Origin: Cristatella mucedo
Taxonomy: Eukaryota; Bryozoa; Phylactolaemata; Cristatellidae
Direction of reading: 5' to 3'
DNA: 64,000 nucleotides
Assembly (NCBI GenBank): GCA_009760855.2
Contig: WPIO01000009.1
Location: 7,479,001-7,543,000 of the forward strand
Made by a program: the position numbers and the translations under genes. Shown in pieces: positions 56,865 to 64,000 of this stretch. The number at the start of each line of letters is the position of its first letter. The first letter of the stretch is position 1. The notes under the pieces are model-generated. The model saw only the letters and a list, made by a program, of their open reading frames with translations, was not told the origin of the DNA and did no database searches.

Positions 56865-58298
56865 GGGAGCGCACTCCTGAGTACTTGGCTTAACGACTAC
56901 ATTGAGTTCACCTAAGTTGAGGCACCTGTCGCCGAGGTCGCCGACAGTTCAGCTCGTACATTAGGTGACCCTAAGTTCATTCGTCCGAGAAGCATTGACT
57001 CGCATGGAAATTTTAGATGACTCGAAAGCATTTCCGCAGCGAGCGACGTCGCTCACGCGCCACGACAGCAACAACGAAGAGGCGGTTTTGCTAGCCGGCA
57101 CGAAGCAGATTGAGCGCTGCCTCGTCGGAAGTAGCAGCGCGTCTCCAAGATGGCGCGAGGGGGATGCTTTCGTCTCTTGCACCCCCTCGCCGTACGGCCC
57201 CGACAGGTGCGTCCGCGAGTGCCGGCTGAGGGCGCTGCAGCCGGCCGCGCTCTCTCACCTGCTGCGCGGACGCGCCGCCGCCGCTTCCGGAGATGCCGGG
57301 CTGACGCCGCGCCGAGCGGGGAAGGGGGAGGAGCAGCACGTATCCCAGGTCGCGCGATCGCCGCAGGCGTCCAGAGGCAGGGCAGGCTCGCCTGCCGGGC
57401 TAAGCCAGGGAGCGGCGATCGCGAGAGGCCGTCCATCGGCGCCGGCCCAGTGCGCGCGCGTCCGATCCCTAATGTCGCCGCAGAGCCGCTGGGAGGCGCA
57501 CGCGTTGCTAGCTGGCGACGCGACGCGAAGCGCTATTTTCGCGCGGCGGCTGTGAGTCGTCGCGCCGCCGGTGGCGACGCAGCGCTGCTTGCGCAACGCT
57601 AGCCAAGTGCGCCGCGCCTCCTAGGGTCGGCGGCGGATGAGGCACTCGCGCCGCCGGCTGCCAGTGACCGCACGGGCAACGCGTGCCTCCGGAGTGCGGC
57701 GGAAGCGCGCACCGAACCCCCGTCGAATGGTTCGCTCGTTCGAATGGCAGCAAGTTGGAGCGGGCTCGCGTCCGGCAGCCAGCGCACTCGCGTCTCGTGC
57801 TCCCGGAACCGGCGGCGCAGACGTCGCTCCGGCGCCGCCGCCGGCGGCCGCCGCCGCTTATTCCTGCAGTCGCTGGATAGCGGTTCGAGCGCGGGCGACG
57901 AGCGGTCGCGGGTAGCGCCGCCGGAAGTAGTGTGTGCGCAGTCCGTCGAGCGGCCGCGAGCGCGGCCTCCGACGAGCAACTGTCGTCGCCAAGGCCAAGG
58001 CCAGCGGACGAAGGCACGGCGCCGCCGGGACAGGCGCTACTCTCTTTAAAAAACAGCGGCCGCTCGACCGAACCGCGCCGGAGCGGCGGCGCGCGCCAGC
58101 GGATCCAGCAGCGGCGGCGGCGGCGGCAGCTTGAAAGGGGGCGGCAGCGGCGTTTGTCACGTGACATCCTATCGACCGACGGCGGCTTCCCCGGAATAAA
58201 GAGGCCGCTCCGTGACTAAGCGTGACGGCGCCGAGACAATAACGCTACTGGAGCCGCTGGAGCTGCCGGACTAGTCGCAACGCTCCGCACGGCACGGG
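56865..58298. promoter_or_regulatory. CpG-dense region upstream of the 58299 exon
   Basis: About 1.3 kb of very CpG-rich sequence precedes the signal-peptide exon. This is the composition expected of a CpG-island-type promoter or 5' UTR, but that is inference; no TATA box is obvious near the start. On + an ATG at 57004 opens 183 codons (MEILDDSKAFPQRATSLTRHD...). On - a frame from ATG at 57436 runs into GCAGCAG|GTGAGAG (exon edge 57259, donor 57258-57253), so divergent transcription is possible. Overlapping frames on both strands make any coding call unsafe. Confidence 0.35.
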
Positions 58299-58371
58299 AT
58301 GCGTCTCGCCGCGAGAGCCGCACGGTTTCTCCTCTCCACGGCGCTGGCGATGTGCGCCAGCTCGTCGGCAG
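58299..58371 (+). CDS. First coding exon: signal peptide
   Basis: ATG at 58299 (G at -3) opens 24 codons with all three parts of a secretory signal peptide. The n-region is basic (MRLAARAAR), the hydrophobic core is FLLSTALAMCA, and the small c-region is SSSA, where signal peptidase would cut. The frame then meets CGGCAG|GTGAGC (donor 58372-58377), a near-consensus 5' splice site, in phase 1. Signal peptide then phase-1 intron is the classic start of a secreted or membrane protein gene. It sits at the downstream edge of a CpG-dense region. The mature protein is not identified. A phase-1 acceptor at 61703 is one candidate next exon. Chance is possible because GC-rich DNA is often open, but the hydrophobic core plus exact donor is unusual. 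Confidence 0.5.
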
Positions 58372-59572
58372 GTGAGCCGCGTGCGCGCGGCTTAGTGCGC
58401 TCGCGCAAGCGGCGGCGGCGGCGGCGTTGGAAGCCGCTCGGGTCAGCGTCCGTCCGTCGCGTAGGCGGAGACAAGTCGACGCGGCCAGCTTCGGACGCTC
58501 GATAGCGCTCGCCGCCGCCGCCGCGAGGCGCTCTCGCGTCGCAGAGAGCTGGCGAGGGCCCCCGGTCGGCGCTCCGCCGCCGCCGGCCGGTGGCGGCGGC
58601 GATGCTTGCAGCTATCGGCGGCCGCGGCAGCGAGGACACGCGGCGGGGCCGCGCAGACGCGCAGGAGCTGCAGCGCGGCACTAGCGCCGACCGCGCGCGG
58701 CCCGTAGCCGCCGCAGGCTCAGCGTGCGGGCTCATCGGCGCACGCGCGCGCGCGCGTGCGCCGACTGCGGCATCGATTTCCGCAGACGACGGCGGCGGCG
58801 ATTCCCAGCGCGCGGCCCGCGTCGCCGACGCGGCGTGCTACGTGCCGTTGCAGCCGCCCTCCGGTCTGCCACGCTTACGACCGTTTCGCCCCCTGGTTAA
58901 TTAAAAGTCCGACCGGCTAATTGCGTGGGTCGCCGGAGCCCAGCGGCCGCTGCTCCGCGCGCACCGGCGCCTCTCGGAGCTCTCGTCGCGACCGGAAGGC
59001 TCCGGGACGAGAGTCCGGGACGCGATGCGCATGCGGCGCAGGTCCGCGGCGTCCGCTGGCTGGCACTCCGCGGCCTTTGCGGAGGCGGCCGCCTGGTCGT
59101 CTCCGTCGCCGCCGCCGCTCCGGCTACGCACGAGCGCGCGCGCACGCACGCGAGCGCTCGAAGCGGCACGCGGCTCTCACCGCCGCCATTCCGCAGCAGC
59201 AGCAGCAGCTGCTGCTCCAGCCGCTTCCGCCGCCGCCTCCGCCCCGGCGCAGCGGCGCTTACAAATGAAACTATTTGTTGTGTCAATTTACGTGCCCCAA
59301 GAAGTGCGGGCATTTAGCGGCACGCGGGTTTCTTTGCGCAGCGGCCTTGCGTACACAGCGCCACAGTTGATTTGACATTATTCGCGCCGGAGCCCAGCCC
59401 ATTGTGGCGCTACCGCAAGCCGGGCAGCGTGCACTAACCGCCGCCTAAGCGACGACCCCGGCAGGGGCCAGCCAGCCGGCGCCCCGACGACGCTCGCCGT
59501 CAGCGTGCAGCCCGACCGACTCGACTTTAGCAGCCGCGGCCGCCGAGGACGCCGTAAAGCTCGGTGCTAAGT
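58372..59572 (+). other. GC-rich, presumed intron
   Basis: CpG-dense sequence with frames open on both strands. A CAG/CTG foldback lies near 59196-59214 (CAGCAGCAGCAGCAGCTGCTG). No exon supported. Confidence 0.35.
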
Positions 59573-59579
59573 TATAAAA
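59573..59579 (+). promoter_or_regulatory. TATA box candidate
   Basis: A perfect TATAAAA stands in otherwise CpG-rich sequence. An ATG about 93 bp downstream (59672) opens a 136-codon frame (MPGSGAARGRRVSRSAGEQ...) that later runs into SINE and L2 sequence, so any real exon must end earlier. GTACGT at 59759 is a possible donor. Evidence is limited to spacing and composition. Confidence 0.25.
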
Positions 59580-59904
59580 CGGCCAGCTCACCGGGGGCAG
59601 GCCAGCAGCGAACTGCTCTGCTCTGCAGTTAGGCCGTCGCCGGCGGCTGCCGCCCGGTGGCCGGAGCCAGGATGCCAGGCTCCGGAGCCGCTCGCGGGCG
59701 GCGGGTGTCGCGCTCGGCAGGCGAGCAGCGAGGCTTCGCAGCAGCCGACGCCGCGCGGTACGTGACAGCGGAGGCGGCGTTCCTTCGCGCGGCGGCAGCA
59801 GGGGCCTTTTCGCGAACTGGCTGGCGGCAGCTGCTGGCTGCCGTAGTAGAGCGGTGCACTGCGCCCCGGAGAGTCCGGTCGTCGGCGACACCTAAAGAAG
59901 ACGA

Positions 59905-59968
59905 TGCCCACTACGACGAAGACTCGAACCCGAGACGACCCTCGGCCCCGAGCTACCGGCCGAGAGGG
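59905..59968 (-). mobile_element. tRNA-like SINE head (antisense)
   Basis: On the minus strand: GGTAGCTCGGGGCCGAGGG then GGGTTCGAGTCTTCG, i.e. A-box-like and B-box sequences. It adjoins the L2-type tail at 59985, so it could be the head of a SINE-2-like copy. Confidence 0.5.
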
Positions 59969-59984
59969 GGCCTTCCTCTCTTAA

Positions 59985-60122
59985 TAATAGTAGTAATAAT
60001 AATAACACACCTGATAATGCGCCCTCAGATAGCTCAATCTCTTTCTAGGCGCTTTACATTTGCTGCAAAGGAAGCATGATTGAATGGTTAGTAGTAGCAT
60101 GCTCAATAAACAACAAGAAAAA
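59985..60122 (-). mobile_element. L2 family A, 3' tail
   Basis: TAATAGTAGTAATAATAATAAC, TGATAATGCGCCCTCAG, CTAGGCGCTTTACATTTGCTGC and AGCATGCTCAATAAACAAC. Confidence 0.85.
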
Positions 60123-60720
60123 CAACTCTTCCCTGCACCCATATAACTGCTGCGACTCTTACACGGCAGCTGCTCGGTCATCTGAAGGGAAGACTTCCGG
60201 CTAATCATTCTGGCTCATTTCAGGGGGGGGGGACGTGCTCCCTCCTCCTCCTCCTCATCACCCTACCTCCCCATCCTCTTGTACTCGCTTCAACTTTCCT
60301 TCTCCAGTCTCGTCCGTCTTTTTGTTTCGCTTAATCTCGCGTTTTACCATTCGTTGTCCTGTCTGTCGGCACTTCGCTTGGTCTTCCTCTCCTTCTCTTC
60401 CTCTCCTTCTCTTCCTCTCCTCTCGTTCTTCATCAGTGCACGCCTGCATGTGGCATACCTGAATGCGTGCCCGAAAACTCTCTCTCTCTCTCTCCCCCCT
60501 CACTCCCCCAGTCTATCTACCTCGCTCCTCTCATCTCCTTTTCTCTACTCTCTCCATCCGAGCATTTCTCTCCCTTGCTCACTATATCTCCTTCACCCTC
60601 TCTTACCCACTTTTTCTTCATTCGTCCCCTCTCCATCTCTCTTCTTCTCCGTCTTTCCTACTTCACTCTCTGTCTCTGTTTCCACCTCTCTATTCTGCCT
60701 GTCTGTCTCTCTAAACGTTG
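60123..60720. repeat. Pyrimidine-rich tract (CTC/CTT), about 60240-60715
   Basis: Imperfect C/T-rich sequence with many short CT and CTTC repeats. Ser/Leu/Pro frames are artefacts. A 9-base G run lies at about 60223-60231. Confidence 0.8.
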
Positions 60721-61237
60721 CCTTGAACGCACTAGAAAGTTGAAATGCCTGCTCTACCAGGTCATTATCTCGGCATCCAGTCACCGAAGCAACGATTTTG
60801 TGGACTACCAAAGTAAGGAGTAAAGTAAAAGGTAGCTTAACGAAAAAGCTCTTTCCGATTTAGGTAGTAAAACTTTAGTGACTGTCACCCCACTTGGAGT
60901 CCTGCTTCGGGCAGTCATGAGTTGCTGCTGCTGCTGCATGCACCCTGCGTTGCAAGTCGGAGCTTGAGTCTTATGGATGTCTGATGGAGTGTCGATCGGC
61001 CCTGTTTTGCGAAATCAAGTCGAAATCATTGCGAATACAATTCGGCACGCCTCCTGTTGACATGGCAGGGTTCTCCCCACTCCTCCACTCGTCAGACCCC
61101 TCCTGAGAAAACCACAACCTGCCGAAGGTTGTTTCTATCAGGAATCTGGGGCACCGACGCGACTAGCCACGTGACCAGCCACGTGACCAGCTGAACCGCA
61201 GTGCCTAACGGCGTGATAAATAAACAGAAATAAACAC
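60721..61237. other. Unassigned
   Basis: No exon recognised. A short duplication (GCCACGTGACCA twice) lies at about 61166-61190. Confidence 0.35.
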
Positions 61238-61400
61238 TAGCTGATTTAAGAGCCTCTTTTGTATAGCGACAGTAGAGCCTTTACGGCTATCACCACCGCT
61301 TGCAGTGGCGATAAAGAATCGCCCACCGTAGGATTCGAACCCACGACATCGGGAGCTAGGTCGTGAAAGCAACCCCCTTACCTAGTGTGCCATCTCGGCG
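61238..61400 (-). mobile_element. SINE-1 copy
   Basis: CTAGCTGATTTAAGAGCCTC, TTTTGTATAGCGACAG, TATCACCACCGCTTGCAGTGG, GGATTCGAACCCACGAC and CTAGTGTGCCATCTCGG. Confidence 0.88.
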
Positions 61401-61703
61401 ATCAGCACTCGGCCACCTGGACGCTTTTTTTGTGGGGGGGACTGAGTTTCAGTTCTTCCCGAGTGCAGCCCTTCCTTAATCGAGGAAAGATTGTAGTTCC
61501 AAAGTGATAACCTGTGAAAATGTATCGAGAATGTCTGCGAAAATGCATCGTACATTAGAGCTCCTCCCTCCTTCTTTCTTGGCAGCCTTCCAAACGCTCG
61601 CAATGAGCTCCCCGAGATTGCCCATCGAGTAGTATTGCGACTTATTCCTGCTCACTAGTGAAATATTCTCCGGGAACTTTTACTCGATGGCTTTTGGTCT
61701 TAG

Positions 61704-61942
61704 CGCAGCAGCAGCCGGCGAAATCGCTCAAGCCCCTCCTCTGCGGCTGCCTCCGAAGAGGCAGCGACCACGTGACAAGCCATCTTGTGACTAGAGGCCG
61801 CCGGCAGCGTGTAATCGTCGGGGCAGGGTCAGGGGGTGAGGTAATTTTACTGCTTTGGCACCTCAGGAATCTGCAGTTCGAACAATTGGCCTCGTGCAAC
61901 AGGTTAGGCTCGGGACAGTGCTTTGATTACATTAGGTCGCTG
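61704..61942 (+). CDS. Weak candidate exon downstream of the signal-peptide exon
   Basis: The segment lies between a pyrimidine-rich acceptor (CTTTTGGTCTTAG at 61691-61703) and TCGCTG|GTAAGT (donor 61943-61948). It is open in the phase (1) needed to follow the exon at 58299-58371 and leaves in phase 0. It encodes QQPAKSLKPLLCGCLRRG, later a hydrophobic VILLLWHLRNLQFEQL and CNRLGSGQCFDYIRSL. No domain is recognised; the end is only vaguely CUB-like. A following acceptor TTTCCTGTAG at 62052-62061 is phase-compatible but leads to a stop after about 47 codons. Low confidence. Confidence 0.2.
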
Positions 61943-62123
61943 GTAAGTGGTGTCATGTGACTTGGTTGCTGGAGTTGGCGAGTTGGCTTCGAGTCGACTT
62001 CCCTGTAGAATCTCGACGCTCTCCCCCTCTGGTGCCGTTTTGGAGCACCTGTTTCCTGTAGCGAACCGCGGCAGGCAATGACCGACTGGCCGGCAGGAGG
62101 CGCTCGATATTCCCATTCGTACG

Positions 62124-62161
62124 GCTGCGACTGCTGCTGCACAGGCAGCAGCAGTCGCAGC
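62124..62161. repeat. Perfect 17-bp inverted repeat, 4-nt loop
   Basis: GCTGCGACTGCTGCTGC (62124-62140), loop ACAG, exact reverse complement at 62145-62161. A partial third copy (GCTGCGACCAGCTGCTGCTG) follows immediately. Confidence 0.95.
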
Positions 62162-62205
62162 TGCGACCAGCTGCTGCTGACCGCGACTGATGGCTGCTGG
62201 TGCTG

Positions 62206-62494
62206 GCAGGAACGATCTGCAGAGTTCTGCAGATTTAGGCAGCCTTCGGCAATGGGGTCGTTGCTGCCAGTTTTATTGAGGACGTGAGTCAGAGCTCGGC
62301 TGCTGGGCCGGCTAAGGCTACGGCCACGGTCAATACAGCCGGTCAATGGCCTGCGAAGGCGATCTAGCAATTAAAACCTCTCGTCGGCCTGTCTCCGAAT
62401 GCAGTCAGCTGCAAATTCAGGTCAGATATTCATGCCAGGTGCCGAGGTTGATTAGCTCGTGCTTCGGGTCAACTCCGAGGTTAGCTGCAATAAC
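62206..62494. other. Unassigned
   Basis: A phase-2 frame after the acceptor at 62061 stays open to about 62286 and is Cys-rich near its start. Coding status is unknown. Confidence 0.3.
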
Positions 62495-62645
62495 AGCTTC
62501 ATTTATACAGGGGCAGAAGAGCCGTCACCGGCTATCACCACTTGCAGTGGACAATACAGGTTCGCCGACTGCAGGATTCGATCCCACGAACTGCGTCGTG
62601 AAGATCGAGAACCTTACCCCCTGGGCCAAGTCCAGCCAGTGCCAG
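62495..62645 (-). mobile_element. SINE-1 copy (diverged)
   Basis: CAGAAGAGCCGTCACCGGCTATCACC, CTTGCAGTGG, GGATTCGATCCCACGA, CTTACCCCCTGGGCCA. Confidence 0.75.
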
Positions 62646-63039
62646 TCGGCTGCTGCTGCGTATATGAGGTTCGGCAGAGACAGGAAGGGATAGCATAGTG
62701 CACGAAGATCGTTAATGGGTGTCTTCTGTGGGCTGTTACTGCCGTGTATCTAGGACTTTCGGGGCATGGAGGCTTTGGCAAAAGACTAAAATATCCGTAG
62801 GTTGTTAATTCGAATAATCGGGGATAAGTTATCACTTATGTGGAATGCTTGGAGACCTACCGGCTCGCTTCTTGTGATAGAAAGCGATCGTATGTAATGG
62901 CTCTCCAAAATGCCATTTCGACACTGAATCAGGATAGAATGTGAGCTCGCACGAAAGCTTGCACTTCCTTCACACTTTCTCATTTGTTGATCGGGAAGAA
63001 ATAACCCTGCGAATTCAAGTAGTGAAGGTCAGCCAGACA
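62646..63039. other. Unassigned
   Basis: No exon or repeat recognised. Confidence 0.35.
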
Positions 63040-63140
63040 CTGCAGAGTAAATTAGCTTTAGTAAAGTGCCCTGAAAGGGGATTCAATTCTCTTGGGGCGC
63101 TATGGAAATGTCTTGCTATTTATTACTATTGTTGATATTA
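63040..63140 (+). mobile_element. L2 3' tail
   Basis: AAAGTGCCCTGAAAGGGGATTC ... GGGGCGCTATGGAAATG and TTATTACTATTGTTGATATTATTA. Confidence 0.8.
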
Positions 63141-63164
63141 TTATCTGCTTGGCATTCACCTGGA

Positions 63165-63290
63165 GGTGGAGTGCTCACACTTCACGACCTGTTTACGTCG
63201 AACGGATTCGAGTCGTGTAGCTGGCCTTTCTGTATAGCCTGCTAATTTCTCTTCTGTCACTGTAGAAATGAGGTCGTTCAATCAGCCTTC
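63165..63290 (+). mobile_element. SINE-1-like copy (decayed)
   Basis: GGAGTGCTCACACTTCACGACC, degenerate B box GATTCGAGTCG, TCTCTTCTGTCACTGTAGAAATGAGG and TTCAATCAGCC. Confidence 0.6.
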
Positions 63291-63449
63291 ACCTTTCTTT
63301 GTTTACCTGCCCCGTCTCTTGCCCTTGTCATGCTAACCGACCTAGCAAAATGCAAACAAGCCTAGGCACCAGCAACAACAGACAACTAAGTCGTCTCTCG
63401 GACGCTGACAAAGGAAAACCCAACTAAGACTAAGTAGAGACTAGTGTGA
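63291..63449. other. Unassigned
   Basis: Nothing recognised. Confidence 0.3.
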
Positions 63450-63642
63450 GTAGAGTTTTCTGCAGCACACTCAAAAGCCTTCTGGAAGCTTTCGGTGTGC
63501 ATGCGATAGTCAACAGAGTTCATCTCAAGTAAAACAAAAGAGAGAAAATGAGCAGCATAGCAGAGTCAGGACCACAGTCGAGGAAGCGAGTAGCTTGGAA
63601 GAAATAAGGCAGGACGGTGCGAAAAGACTGCAGTCGTCAGGA
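63450..63642 (-). mobile_element. L2 family B, 3' part (old, diverged)
   Basis: Antisense match to the family B terminus: GAGTTTTCTGCAGCACACTC, GCTTTCGGTGTGCATGCG, AGAGAAAATGAGCAGCATAGCAG, GAAATAAGGCAGGACGG. Confidence 0.7.
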
Positions 63643-63724
63643 GGGCACACCCACGCAGGCAGCTGCTTGTAGGCCACCACTTTGAGAACGTACGGGATGC
63701 TGTGTGTGCAGCAGCTGCGACGCA

Positions 63725-63866
63725 TGCCGGTACTCTACTCGCCATATGTGCGTGCCGGTACTCTACTCACCATATGTGCATGCCGGTACTCTACTCACCA
63801 TATGTACGTTCCGGTACTCTACTCACCATATGTATGTGCCGGTACTCTACTCGCCGTTCGTACATG
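63725..63866. repeat. 28-bp minisatellite, 5 units
   Basis: CCGGTACTCTACTC recurs at 63727, 63755, 63783, 63811 and 63839, exactly 28 bp apart, with CCATATGT in the first four units. Confidence 0.97.
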
Positions 63867-64000
63867 CCCGAGCGTTTATGACCACACAAATGTACCGCCC
63901 GGTGCCGAGAGCGATCGCTAAGCAGCAGGAAAGCTGCCACTGCCGACATGCGGCCTCCTGCTCGGCAGCCCCACCTAGCGGTGAGGGCTTTGCTGCACCC
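63867..64000. other. Unassigned window end
   Basis: GC-moderate sequence; nothing recognised. Confidence 0.3.

Noticed and set aside
57508-59891. Many Arg/Ala/Pro-rich open frames on both strands in the GC blocks
   Set aside because: Stop codons are rare in CpG-dense DNA; no domains, and frames overlap freely on both strands.

Overview
This is animal nuclear DNA, not bacterial: short exons flanked by consensus splice sites, large introns, tRNA-derived SINEs, L2-clade LINE debris and long dinucleotide microsatellites. CpG is not depleted, which argues for an invertebrate with sparse methylation. The species cannot be fixed from sequence; a lophotrochozoan is a guess. No tRNA, rRNA or CRISPR locus is supported.

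Layout. From 1 to about 36 kb the base composition is balanced and most recognisable sequence is 5'-truncated L2 copies (family A with an (ATT)n tail, family B with a (CATTA)n tail, an older family C) plus two SINE families. SINE-1 has a perfect B box. SINE-2 joins a tRNA-like head to the L2 3' tail. From 36 to 60 kb, very GC- and CpG-rich blocks alternate with the same repeats and with microsatellites. From 60 to 64 kb the composition is balanced again.

Genes. The best-supported gene lies on the + strand between 3.6 and 22.7 kb. An exon carrying the C-terminal half of a C-type lectin-like domain (3641-3817) is followed by a single-pass membrane exon (13108-13189) and a terminal exon for a basic, polyQ-containing cytoplasmic tail (22154-22715). 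Intron phases 1-1-2 agree across all three joints. A fourth exon-like segment at 5601-6070 encodes 21 repeats of PGFGQ and ends in a stop. Its phase also fits the lectin exon, so the locus could make an alternative secreted form. The first half of the lectin domain is not visible and probably lies upstream of the window. A second + strand gene appears to begin at 58299 with a clean signal-peptide exon ending in CAG|GTGAGC; its later exons are uncertain.

Other notable items are a 195-bp SPIN-like hAT MITE with an 8-bp target duplication (45667-45861), a divergent satellite of about 171 bp (17285-18245), a 4 x 96-bp tandem array of an L2 tail, and two perfect 17-18-bp hairpins with 4-nt loops. 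All splicing models are inference from sequence and need transcripts.
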